From contig CAXGPR010000007.1 of NCBI GenBank assembly GCA_964011675.1, forward strand, positions 1 to 64,000: a DNA stretch of 64,000 bases, written 5' to 3'. The translations under genes were made by a program, and so were the position numbers. Within the stretch, counting starts at the first letter, position 1; every line of letters begins with the position of its first letter. Under the pieces are notes generated by a model. That model saw only the letters and a list, made by a program, of their open reading frames with translations. It was not told the DNA's origin and made no database searches. Positions 8,259-16,691 of this stretch are shown piece by piece. This DNA is from GCA-2693325 sp964011675. Lineage in GTDB: Bacteria > Latescibacterota > UBA2968 > UBA8231.

Positions 8259-9973
8259 AAAGTGCTCGTGAAATAGCTCGCTTTCTGGACGAATATTGCA
8301 CCCTCCTAGAGCTAAATGGCGCAGATGCATTTCGCACTCGAGCCTATGCCAATGCCGTCCGCATATTCGATAGTTTTTCTGAAAATATTGAGGATGTCAT
8401 TGCACAAGATGCGCTCACTAAAATTAAGGGCATCGGCAAAAGCATGTCTGCGCTAATCAGCGAATTTGCACGAGAAGGCACGGCACAAGCCTATGAGAAG
8501 CTGCGCGCAGAAACGCCGAAGGGCCTGCTTGATATGCTACGCGTCCCCGGTCTCGGCCCTCGCAAGATACACGCAATTCGTAGCGGGCTGGGCATAGAAG
8601 ATTTAGAGGGACTGTCTGCTGCCTGTAGAAATGGACAGTTGGACGCGCTAAAGGGATTCGGCAAAAAGACCCAAGAAAATATTCTTAAGGGCATTGAACA
8701 CATCAAACGCTACCAAGATCGCTCCCGTGCCGATTTAGCCCATCAGAGCGCACGCCATCTTATCGAGGCCCTCGAAGCCCACCCTGCAACCCAGCGAGTA
8801 GAGGCAGCCGGATCGCTGCGTCGGCGACGCGAGACTGTTAAGGACATAGATATCGTGCTTAGCTCTACGGATCCTGAATCGAGCACAAACTGCTTTGTCG
8901 AACACGAATCTGTGAGCGAAATTATTCAACGCGGTCAGACCAAGAGCGCAGTCCGTCTCCAGAGCGGTATCCAGGCGGATCTTCGCGTTGTAAGCGACGT
9001 AGAGTTCCCCTACGTGCTACATCATTTTACGGGCAGTAAGGATCACAATGTAGCGCTGCGTGCGCGCGCCATTGAAATGGGCATGAAGATTAATGAATAC
9101 GGCCTCTTCACCGACGATGAGCGCATTGAATGCGCAGATGAAACATCTTTTTTTCGCGCACTTGGCCTCGATTTTATTGCCCCCGAACTTCGCGAGGGCT
9201 TAGATGAAATAGAAGCGGCAGCCAGCGGCGTTTTACCCAAACTCATAAGAGAAGAAGATATACGCGGCATGCTACATCTCCACTCGACCTACAGCGACGG
9301 AGCCGATTCGGTTGCAGAGATGGCCGCGGCCGTTCAAAAACGCGGCTACTCCTACATGGGAATGACCGACCATAGTCAATCTGCCGCATATGCCGGCGGC
9401 CTTAAAGTCGATACAGTCAGGCGCCAATGGGACGAGATTGACGTACTCAACGAAACAATGGCACCCTTCCACATTTTCAAGGGCATTGAGTCCGATATCC
9501 TGACGGATGGATCGCTCGATTACGCAGACTCAATATTGGAACAGTTCGATTTCGTCGTCGCATCCGTTCACTCGCAGTTCAACCTGAATCGCAATGCCAT
9601 GACAGAGCGTTTTTTACGCGCTATAGAGCATCCTGCAACCACGATTATCGGGCACCTGACGGGACGACTGCTCTTGGATCGTGAGGGATATGAGCTCGAT
9701 CATGAAGCCATTTTTGAAGCCGCCGCAAAAAAGCGCGTGAGCATAGAAATCAATGCGCATCCTGCCCGCTTAGACCTCGATTGGCGCCACGTCCAGCATG
9801 CACACCAAGCGGGCGTAGTCATCAGTATTAATACCGATGCTCACCACCTATCGGGACTCGACCATCTAACGTATGGCGTAGGCTGCGCGAGAAAAGGTTG
9901 GCTCACCAGTCAAGACGTTTTAAATACCCTGGATGTAAATGAATTCAGCCGTTTTTTGCGCGAACGAACCTAA
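8255..9973 (+). CDS. polX: DNA polymerase/3'-5' exonuclease, X family (PolX)
   Basis: A 572-aa protein with full bacterial PolX architecture. Helix-hairpin-helix motifs lie at about residues 55-145 (KIKGIGKSM, VPGLGPRKIHAI, LKGFGKKTQENIL). The pol-beta palm has GSLRRRRETVKDIDIV, with catalytic Asp197 and Asp199, and the third Asp242 in IQADLRV. The thumb has FTGSKDHNVALR. The PHP domain begins at LHLHSTYSDGA (His341, His343) with TDHS (Asp372, His373), and ends with IEINAHPARLDLDW and INTDAHH. All metal ligands that I can check are present, so gap-filling polymerase and 3'-5' exonuclease/AP-endonuclease activities in base excision repair are expected. It overlaps its upstream neighbour by 4 bp and the downstream kinase by 35 bp. 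Confidence 0.96.
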   Translation: MKSAREIARFLDEYCTLLELNGADAFRTRAYANAVRIFDSFSENIEDVIAQDALTKIKGIGKSMSALISEFAREGTAQAYEKLRAETPKGLLDMLRVPGLGPRKIHAIRSGLGIEDLEGLSAACRNGQLDALKGFGKKTQENILKGIEHIKRYQDRSRADLAHQSARHLIEALEAHPATQRVEAAGSLRRRRETVKDIDIVLSSTDPESSTNCFVEHESVSEIIQRGQTKSAVRLQSGIQADLRVVSDVEFPYVLHHFTGSKDHNVALRARAIEMGMKINEYGLFTDDERIECADETSFFRALGLDFIAPELREGLDEIEAAASGVLPKLIREEDIRGMLHLHSTYSDGADSVAEMAAAVQKRGYSYMGMTDHSQSAAYAGGLKVDTVRRQWDEIDVLNETMAPFHIFKGIESDILTDGSLDYADSILEQFDFVVASVHSQFNLNRNAMTERFLRAIEHPATTIIGHLTGRLLLDREGYELDHEAIFEAAAKKRVSIEINAHPARLDLDWRHVQHAHQAGVVISINTDAHHLSGLDHLTYGVGCARKGWLTSQDVLNTLDVNEFSRFLRERT

Positions 9974-10583
9974 AACCACTCGACCTCATTTAATCGCCAT
10001 TGCAGGTCCATCCTGCGCAGGCAAAACTACGCTCGCCAAAAGACTGGTCCAAACACTTCCCGAAGCTGTCCATTTTCCACTCGACGCCTACTATACAGAT
10101 CTATCTGATATTCCGCTGGAACAGAGAAAGCGCCATAACTTTGACCACCCCAGTGCATTAGATTATAGTCTCCTGCATACCGATTTACAGATGCTGGCAA
10201 ATGGGCAATCGATTTGTGCACCCGTATATGATTTTTACACCCATACCCGCAAATCCATCACCCACCCAATCGCCTCACCTAGATATCTGCTCATAGAAGG
10301 CGTGTTTGCACTGTATTTCCCCGCACTCCGCGCACTTTATGACTATTGTATTTACGTCGACGTTTGCTCGAATACCTCTTTGGAACGCAGGATACGACGA
10401 GACTCAATTGAGCGCGGCCGCCTCGAAGATCATGTTCGCCAACAGTTTACTTGCCAAATTGACCCCATGGCACAGCGCTACATTCTCCCCACGCGACCCC
10501 ATGCAGACCGCGTTGTGAGGGGCACGGATTCGCCTTCAATGCTGTGTGCACAAATCCAAAAAGCCTGTATTAATCTCAAGTAG
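9939..10583 (+). CDS. udk: Uridine kinase-like P-loop kinase
   Basis: A 214-aa protein. The P-loop GPSCAGKT is at residues 23-30. Other uridine/phosphoribulokinase features are NFDHPSALD, VYDFYTHTRKS, LIEGVFALYFP, and RRIRRDSIERGR (lid arginines). It would phosphorylate uridine or cytidine in pyrimidine salvage. No in-frame start exists between ATG 9939 and the P-loop, so a 35-bp overlap with the end of polX seems real. Cys-rich C-terminal residues are unusual. The gene symbol is by family resemblance; another nucleoside or pantothenate-type kinase role is less likely. Confidence 0.82.
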   Translation: MNSAVFCANEPKTTRPHLIAIAGPSCAGKTTLAKRLVQTLPEAVHFPLDAYYTDLSDIPLEQRKRHNFDHPSALDYSLLHTDLQMLANGQSICAPVYDFYTHTRKSITHPIASPRYLLIEGVFALYFPALRALYDYCIYVDVCSNTSLERRIRRDSIERGRLEDHVRQQFTCQIDPMAQRYILPTRPHADRVVRGTDSPSMLCAQIQKACINLK

Positions 10584-10780
10584 GAGAGAATACGGAGACT
10601 CTACCAAGAAAATGATAGTCCATTACAATGCGCCCTACTTAAACGGGAAACAGATAACTAGTGACTGAATGAATAGACCAGTATATATTCTAGTGAGTCT
10701 ACAGGATACGGTCATTCGAGTCGCTCTAAAGAGCACGCACTTCGTCCACGACATTCTCTTTCTTAAGAGTCAAATCTGCA

Positions 10781-12919
10781 ATGATACAGCCGAGAAATAG
10801 ATCGAGTAAACGCAATAAAAGGGATGCAACCTCTCTCGACGAGCGCTTTCTAGAACGCTTAGGAGAACAGGAGGAAAAACCCCAACAGGACCCAGGTGAA
10901 GGCCGGCCCTTTGGAACAATGCCAAACACATGGATGGTTGTGGAAACTGATCCACGTGGACAAGAGGCCGTACTCGCGCACCTTAGCCTCGGCGGTGACA
11001 CCAGCATAACGCCTAGTCACATAATAGGAGCTCTGAGCGAGCACTATAACATTCGAGAAGGCATTGACGAAGAAGCTATAAAAATTTTATTAGAGCGCGC
11101 ACTAGAAAGACCCGATGCCATACTACATTCCGGTCAAGTCATCGCGCGAGCTAAAAAAGCTGTTCCAGGAGATGATGGGCGCATCGATTGGGTGGGAAAA
11201 CTTAATGAAAAGCGCCTAACCGAATCGTTCCAAGTCCATGCAGCACTTAAGCTGAATTCCTTGGAATCTGCCATGAAGTGCGATGCCCGTAGTTTCCTCG
11301 TTTTCCCAGAACAGGTTTTGGCTCATGTCTACCCTGAAACCGAAGGCAAACCAGGACTTAATATCTTTGGCGAAGAGAGCCTCATACCCGGACGCCCTCT
11401 ACCTCTTGAACTGGGCGAAAACTTACACATAGAAGACGATAAAATTATTGCCGAATCCTTTGGTTACCTAGGTATGGGAGAGGGCGTATTGTCTATTGTT
11501 CCTCCCCTGTGGATAGCGGAAGACTCAATGCGTGCGGTATACTGCCACATGAAGTTATTTACCAGAGCATCTATACCGACCGAAGACATCATCCGTAACG
11601 CTCTAGTCAACTGCAACGTAACCTATGGCATAAACAATCGAGCAATTGAGAAACTCTGTAGCAAACGGCTGTCTCCAAAGCGCAAGCGGGTCTTAACTAT
11701 GGCCCGGGGGGGGCCACCGATCGACGGTGAAGACACACGTATTGAATACACTTTTGAACCTGATGAGCGCCCGGGAAAAATCATGCCTGATGGCAGCATC
11801 GACTTTCGCGAACGTAATGTGGTTACCGGTGTATATGAAGACCAGTTACTAGCCACGGTCCACCCAGCTACGGAAGGCATCAAGGGATACACAATATTCA
11901 ACGAAGAGCTAAATGCAAAAGACGGACAAGAATATTTTTATGAGGCGGGAGAGAACGTGCGCACCGAAGGCAATCCTCCAGCCAAGTTTTTCTCTACAGT
12001 AGAGGGGAATGCCCACGTTGAAGGAGAAACCATACACGTTAAACCTATAGTCGTTATTAACGGCGACGTTGATTACGAAACAGGTAATATCGACACCACA
12101 ACTGACGTCCAAATATCAGGCAACGTGAAAGCGGGATTCACCGTCGAGTCCGAAGGCACCATTATGGTCTCCGGTTCGGTCGAATCAGGCGCAACCGTGA
12201 TTGCGGGTGGAGACGTTGTCGTATCACAAGGCATTGTTGGCGAGCATACCGACGTTGTTGCGCGCGGACTGATTTCTATGGGTACGATACAATGCAAATT
12301 TATTCAAACAGCTAAAGTATTGGCCAAAGATACGATTGAAGTAGGCAGCTACATATTCAACTCGCTAGTCCGCTGCAACGGAAATGTTGTAGTCCATTCA
12401 GGCGGCGGAAGCCGCGGAGGTAGCATTGTTGGAGGTGAAGTGTTTGCAGCTAACGCAATTGAGGCCAAAAATGTCGGTTCGTCCACAACCGCAGGCACTA
12501 TAGTTGGTCTCAACATTGATCCTGTGACCGCTATTAAACTAGCTAAACTGAGAAAAGAACATCACGAGTTGAATCGCTCGATCGAACTGCATTTACGCAC
12601 ACTAGGTCTCGATACGATTGACAACGATCGCATTAAGATAATTCTAAACACTACGCCAAAGTCCCGACGTGCTGATATTTCTGAAATAATAGCCAAACTC
12701 TACGAGGCTAAAGAAGTGCGTGATGGGGTGATGACTGAGATCTGGCCATTGGCTGAAAAGGATTCAGGGGTAGCAGAAAACGCCAAAATAGAAATTACTG
12801 GCACAATTTACCACGGCGCGGAGGTACATCTTGGTCAGTCGATCCTTGTGGTCGACCAAGATATAAAACAATCGCGTTTTTATCAGCAAGATGATGCGGT
12901 AACGCATCAGTCGCTCTAA
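10781..12919 (+). CDS. FapA family protein (DUF342), polymer-forming beta-helix
   Basis: A 712-aa protein. The first 60 residues are charged and probably disordered. The DUF342/FapA domain follows: repeated motifs of the type AHVYPETEGKPGLNIFGE and ATVHPATEGIKGYTIF, then a right-handed beta-helix from about residue 420 to 590 with the family pattern VVINGDVDYETGNI, ISGNVKAGFTVESEG, VSGSVESGATVIAGGDV and VSQGIVG. The C-terminal 110 residues are helical, probably a coiled coil. FapA relatives are linked to flagellar, sporulation or polar cell-envelope functions, but the precise role is unknown. No flagellar gene is nearby. It is followed by the remains of a GIY-YIG gene that begins only some tens of bases later. 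Confidence 0.9.
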   Translation: MIQPRNRSSKRNKRDATSLDERFLERLGEQEEKPQQDPGEGRPFGTMPNTWMVVETDPRGQEAVLAHLSLGGDTSITPSHIIGALSEHYNIREGIDEEAIKILLERALERPDAILHSGQVIARAKKAVPGDDGRIDWVGKLNEKRLTESFQVHAALKLNSLESAMKCDARSFLVFPEQVLAHVYPETEGKPGLNIFGEESLIPGRPLPLELGENLHIEDDKIIAESFGYLGMGEGVLSIVPPLWIAEDSMRAVYCHMKLFTRASIPTEDIIRNALVNCNVTYGINNRAIEKLCSKRLSPKRKRVLTMARGGPPIDGEDTRIEYTFEPDERPGKIMPDGSIDFRERNVVTGVYEDQLLATVHPATEGIKGYTIFNEELNAKDGQEYFYEAGENVRTEGNPPAKFFSTVEGNAHVEGETIHVKPIVVINGDVDYETGNIDTTTDVQISGNVKAGFTVESEGTIMVSGSVESGATVIAGGDVVVSQGIVGEHTDVVARGLISMGTIQCKFIQTAKVLAKDTIEVGSYIFNSLVRCNGNVVVHSGGGSRGGSIVGGEVFAANAIEAKNVGSSTTAGTIVGLNIDPVTAIKLAKLRKEHHELNRSIELHLRTLGLDTIDNDRIKIILNTTPKSRRADISEIIAKLYEAKEVRDGVMTEIWPLAEKDSGVAENAKIEITGTIYHGAEVHLGQSILVVDQDIKQSRFYQQDDAVTHQSL

Positions 12920-12941
12920 AGACCATACGCCACCACAGACT

Positions 12942-13442
12942 AATGGGATTTATGCCCTTGGACCTCGATCAGCCAACGGTGCCTATTTGCTGCGCGTCCG
13001 ACCGCCGTAGGCTGTTGGCACGCGCTTTAGCCTGCTTGCCGGATGCCAACCCATTGCTTTAGAATCCAGATCTTATGTGTATGTGGGATCAGCCATAAGC
13101 CGCGCGGGTGGATCTTCGCTGCCAAGACAGCTGATTCTATACTCTACGCGCAGCGGCTTACGTTTACAGGATACAAGCTGCACGCATTTAGTGGACTTAA
13201 AATTTTTTGTGCACCAAGGAGTATTGGCCGACGACGGACCGCTCCACCCAAGAATAAAACAACTCCATTGGAACATGGATTTTATACTCGACCTGATTCG
13301 GTTTCACCGAAGTTCCACGCAGAGAGATCTACGGGGCCTGACGCCGCCTGAGCATAAATCTTTACCCAATATTGGATACTACTTAAAGTGGTGCAACTTA
13401 CAGTTCTTCAAGCACCGTATGCCCCAAGACTCCACAATATGA
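12942..13442 (+). pseudogene. Decayed GIY-YIG nuclease-family gene (DUF123 type) with an in-frame stop
   Basis: One continuous frame (codons at positions divisible by three) reads NGAYLLRVRPP, then TAG at 13008-13010, then AVGTRFSLLAG, and SRSYVYVGSAISRAGG. The C-terminal side reads RIKQLHWNMDFILDL. DUF123 members have the same order: G-x-Y-x-L, VG, YVYVGSA, then LHWHIDYLL. Homology on both sides of the stop in the same frame is hard to explain by chance. No start codon is seen after the fapA-like stop. The segment between YVGSA and the HWNMD motif (about 50 residues) matches the family poorly, suggesting further decay. A shortened product from GTG 13077 is possible but would lack the first core strand. 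Confidence 0.62.
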
Positions 13443-13545
13443 TTAACCGCCACTACATTTCCTATAAAAACGACGACGTCAGAGATACTGAATAGCTATA
13501 CCTATCATTTACAGTCGTAACGTTCCAAAACCACGGTGAATACAA

Positions 13546-14718
13546 GTGGAGCAAACGAATCGAATTATTCTGTGTGTTGATGATGAACGAAAGATCTTAC
13601 GTGCCCTCAAGCATTTTCTACGGCAAAAGGCCGACCGCATTCTAACAGCGACTAGTGGCGAAGAAGGTCTAGCACTCTTAGAAAAGCATGCTCCCGGAGT
13701 GATCGTATCTGATATGCGCATGCCGGGTATGAATGGAGCAGAATTTCTCAATCGCGTTTTAGATTTTGCCCCACACACTTTCCGCATACTACTAACAGGC
13801 CACGCAGATATAGAAGCCGCAATCTCGGCTATGAATAAAGGAGAGATTCACCACTTTGTTCACAAACCTTGGGACCCTGCTAAACTAGGACAAGCCATCA
13901 AAAAAGGTTTTGAGCACCATCAACTCATACAGGCTAATCTAGCGTTAACGGATTCTTTAAGCGAGAAGAATCGAGAATTGGAAGAGCTCAATTCAACGCT
14001 TGAGCACAAAGTCATAAGTCTAACAGAGCAGCTACTACACAGCGAGCGCCTATCGTCTTTGGGCCGATTAGCAGCGGGCATCGTACATGAAGTTATGACT
14101 CCACTAACCATTTCCGTCGGATGGGTTGAAACGGTTTTAAAATGCTCTAATATAACCGAGGATCAAAAGGACTCACTCTCTATAGCAACCGAAGAAATAT
14201 TCCGGGCTGCAAGTATTATGGAGAGGATGCAAGACTTATCCCGAAAGAAACATCTCATAAAAACACCTACGGACGCCAACAAACTAATTGACCATGCTCT
14301 CGACCTGCTCATTCACCCATTAAAGCAAAAAAACATATCCATATTGCGGTCTTTTGAAGCTAATAAGCGCATCAACGTGGATGGCAAGCAAATAACTCAG
14401 GTACTGCTCAACCTAATCAATAACGCGATAGACTCTCTCGATTCGGGTGGGCGCATCACGGTCTCCACTAATGCGGTTGAGTCCAAGAAAGGTATGCGGT
14501 CTGTTCACATTGTAATAAAAGACAATGGATCGGGTATCGCACCGGACATCGTGCAACAAATATTCGAACCATTCTTTTCGACCAAAGGCAACAAGGGAAC
14601 GGGCTTAGGTCTATCCATATGCAAAGGTATTATAGATAATCACGGGGGCGAGATTGATTTCAAGAGTCGACTGGGCCAGGGCACGACTTTTACCCTATCA
14701 CTGCCTGTCGAACCCTAG
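13546..14718 (+). CDS. Receiver-histidine kinase fusion (N-terminal REC, HisKA, HATPase)
   Basis: A 390-aa soluble protein starting with GTG. The receiver (residues 6-125) is complete: Asp12/Asp13, phospho-acceptor Asp56 in VSDMRMPGMNG, Thr84, Lys107 in HKPWD; its RILLTGHADIEAAI sequence is like the RpfG/HupR class. A coiled coil spans about 130-170. The HisKA box is GRLAAGIVHEVMTPLT with His181. The ATPase domain has LLNLINNAIDS, DNGSGIAPD, FEPFFSTKGNKGTGLGLSI. No membrane segment or PAS sensor exists, so it is probably controlled by a partner kinase through its receiver. It is last on its strand and faces a bidirectional terminator. Confidence 0.93.
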   Translation: MEQTNRIILCVDDERKILRALKHFLRQKADRILTATSGEEGLALLEKHAPGVIVSDMRMPGMNGAEFLNRVLDFAPHTFRILLTGHADIEAAISAMNKGEIHHFVHKPWDPAKLGQAIKKGFEHHQLIQANLALTDSLSEKNRELEELNSTLEHKVISLTEQLLHSERLSSLGRLAAGIVHEVMTPLTISVGWVETVLKCSNITEDQKDSLSIATEEIFRAASIMERMQDLSRKKHLIKTPTDANKLIDHALDLLIHPLKQKNISILRSFEANKRINVDGKQITQVLLNLINNAIDSLDSGGRITVSTNAVESKKGMRSVHIVIKDNGSGIAPDIVQQIFEPFFSTKGNKGTGLGLSICKGIIDNHGGEIDFKSRLGQGTTFTLSLPVEP

Positions 14719-14751
14719 CGGTTTGTGCTGTTGCGTTTAATCTGGGCTGAT

Positions 14752-14796
14752 AAAAAGTGACCTCCTCCGATCTGAATCAGATGAGGCCACTTTTTT
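14752..14796. terminator. Bidirectional terminator between convergent genes
   Basis: AAAAAGTGACCTC (14752-14764) pairs with GAGGCCACTTTTT (from 14783) with one mismatch, and an inner ATCTG/CAGAT stem stacks on it. A run of T on one side and A on the other lets it work for the kinase gene and for the oxidoreductase gene on the other strand. Confidence 0.85.
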
Positions 14797-14812
14797 ATCG
14801 CCTTCACACGAC

Positions 14813-15868
14813 CTAGTCGAGTCGAATTTCTCCCCCACTCTGCTGGCTTCGATAGATACCATCTAGAATCTTGAGAACCTGAAGCGATTGTTCTGCTGGA
14901 ACAGGTGACGGCTGCTCCTCAACCAAAGCCTGAGCAAACTCAACGCACTCCTGTGCATGCGCTTCAAGGCCGTCGTACATCAGCTTTAGCTGACGATTGT
15001 ACTGCTGACGGGTCTTGTAGTTGCTCTCGTACAGCTCACACTTGGGCCAGTGAGCTCCAGCGCCCGTTCCGTAGAGCCACATCTGCATGTCTTCACCCTG
15101 CGTATCGTGGTGAAGTAACCAGCTAACTTCAATTACGAGAGTCGCTCCGTTATCAAAGCGAACAAATGCTGCAGCGAAATCTTCGACGTCAAACTGTGGC
15201 GGAATGGCGTTGCGCCCCCACTGACTGAAGGCCCCTTCGCGGTGGGCAAGCTCTGCCCGTGCCACACCCGTGACGGACACGGGTTCGGGATTACCCATAA
15301 ACCACAGCGTCAGGTCGAGGATATGCACTCCTATGTCAATACAGGGGCCACCGCCGCTGTGCTCTTTAAGGATAAAGCCACCGCCCGTAGGCGCGGCCGC
15401 CCTGCGTAACATCCAGCTTCGAGCGTGATAAATCTCTCCAAGTGTTCCGGTATCAATTTCCGCTTTCATAGCCTTAGAAGACCCCTGAAAACGAAAGTGC
15501 TGTGCCGTCATCAACATCTTGCTCGACTTATCGCGTGCTGCAATCATGCGCAGTATCTCATCAGGAGTAGGCGCGAGTGGCTTTTCACATATAACGTGCT
15601 TACCCGACTCTAGCGCGGCAATACTCAGCGGCGCGTGGTAAGTACTAGGTGTGCAGACGTCAATCACATCGATATCGCTGTCATTAAAGAGCGCTTCCGG
15701 ATCGGTGTGTAGCTTCTTTACGTCGTGTTCTTGGCCCCAACGAGTTAGGGCTTCTTGACTGACGTCGCTTCCGGCCACGACTTCTGCGTGCTCAGAGGCC
15801 GCCCAGCCGGGCATATGAGTGCGCGCGATGCCTCCTACCCCTACTACGCCTACTCGTAACTTGCTCAT
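14813..15868 (-). CDS. Gfo/Idh/MocA family oxidoreductase
   Basis: A 351-aa NAD(P)-dependent dehydrogenase. The Rossmann motif is VGVVGVGGIARTH at the N-terminus; the conserved EKP (Glu95-Lys96-Pro97) is in HVICEKPLAP; the C-terminal domain has GGGPCIDIGVHILDLTLWFMG, where the Asp and His match the usual catalytic DxxxH pair. Family members oxidise sugars, inositols or their derivatives. The specific substrate cannot be told. A ribosome binding site (AGGAA) lies 6-7 bases before the ATG. It is 73 bp from the end of the Bat cluster and on the same strand, without an obvious terminator between, but nothing links it functionally to that cluster. Confidence 0.92.
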   Translation of the reverse strand: MSKLRVGVVGVGGIARTHMPGWAASEHAEVVAGSDVSQEALTRWGQEHDVKKLHTDPEALFNDSDIDVIDVCTPSTYHAPLSIAALESGKHVICEKPLAPTPDEILRMIAARDKSSKMLMTAQHFRFQGSSKAMKAEIDTGTLGEIYHARSWMLRRAAAPTGGGFILKEHSGGGPCIDIGVHILDLTLWFMGNPEPVSVTGVARAELAHREGAFSQWGRNAIPPQFDVEDFAAAFVRFDNGATLVIEVSWLLHHDTQGEDMQMWLYGTGAGAHWPKCELYESNYKTRQQYNRQLKLMYDGLEAHAQECVEFAQALVEEQPSPVPAEQSLQVLKILDGIYRSQQSGGEIRLD

Positions 15869-15941
15869 AATCTTTCCTATTTAAAGAGTAACTTTTTTCC
15901 GAAGACCAAAGATCGCGTAAGAACAGGCGGGCGGCAAGAAA

Positions 15942-16691
15942 TCAAATAGGCTCTACCTGGTCCGCACGAACCCAGCCACCTAGCCCATTTTGTAAACGAA
16001 CGAGTATCCAATCGACCTCGCGACGCACTACGCGCACTTTCGTGCCTTCGTGCATGATAAACACTTCCGTTTGATTGACATCGGGCCCGCTGCGAGCAGT
16101 AACGACTTCAGCCAGTGCAATGGCAGACACCTCACTCGACTGATGGTAAACGCGGAAGGAAAGCCATGCCCCCCCTCCTGCGGTCAATAGAGCACAAACG
16201 GACAGTGCGCCAAGCCAAAGGGCCTGCGTCCTGTGAAACCAAACCCGCCAGCCCAACAAGCCGAACAGTCCAATCCAGCCCAGAGCTAAAAGAAGCGACA
16301 GCTCACTCAGCGTGGGGTAGAAAAAAGCATCCGTCAAAAAGAGACTCACCGCGTTGCCATCGGCGGGAACGTCTTTATCCTTTTTAACCTGATGAGCGAA
16401 TCTCAGATTCGCGACGATATCCTCATCGCGTGGACTGAGATGATTAGCGCGCTCGTACCATAAAATAGCTTCGCCTAAACGACCAGATTTAAAGTTTGCG
16501 TTGCCGAGGTTATAAAATAAACGGGCGTCTTGGACTCCACTGTCCACAACTTGTAAATAGGCGCGGCGCGCTCCCTCAAAATCACCGCCGCGATAGCGAT
16601 CATTGGCCTCGTTAAATAAACCAACGGAAGCAGACTGCGCCCCAGCGTCTAAAACTACGAGCACGAGAATTATTAGAACAGACCGCATCAT
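15942..16691 (-). CDS. batE: BatE-like protein: TPR and SH3 domains
   Basis: A 249-aa protein: signal peptide (residues 1-18), two or three TPR units (FNEANDRYRGGDFEGARRAY; LFYNLGNANFKSGRLGEAI), two hydrophobic helices (around 133-150 and 157-180), then an SH3-like domain (VTARSGPDVNQTEVFIMHEG to GGWVRADQVEPI). This is the layout of BatE in Bacteroides aerotolerance operons. It is the last gene of the cluster and overlaps batD by 4 bp (ATGA). The SH3 part would lie in the periplasm, perhaps on peptidoglycan. Bat gene names are by family and position; biochemical function is unproven. Confidence 0.85.
   Translation of the reverse strand: MMRSVLIILVLVVLDAGAQSASVGLFNEANDRYRGGDFEGARRAYLQVVDSGVQDARLFYNLGNANFKSGRLGEAILWYERANHLSPRDEDIVANLRFAHQVKKDKDVPADGNAVSLFLTDAFFYPTLSELSLLLALGWIGLFGLLGWRVWFHRTQALWLGALSVCALLTAGGGAWLSFRVYHQSSEVSAIALAEVVTARSGPDVNQTEVFIMHEGTKVRVVRREVDWILVRLQNGLGGWVRADQVEPI

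Noticed and set aside
13043..13351. 102-aa open frame overlapping the GIY-YIG pseudogene in another frame
   Set aside because: The pseudogene frame carries family motifs; this one carries none. Only a frameshift in the middle part could give it meaning, which I cannot show.
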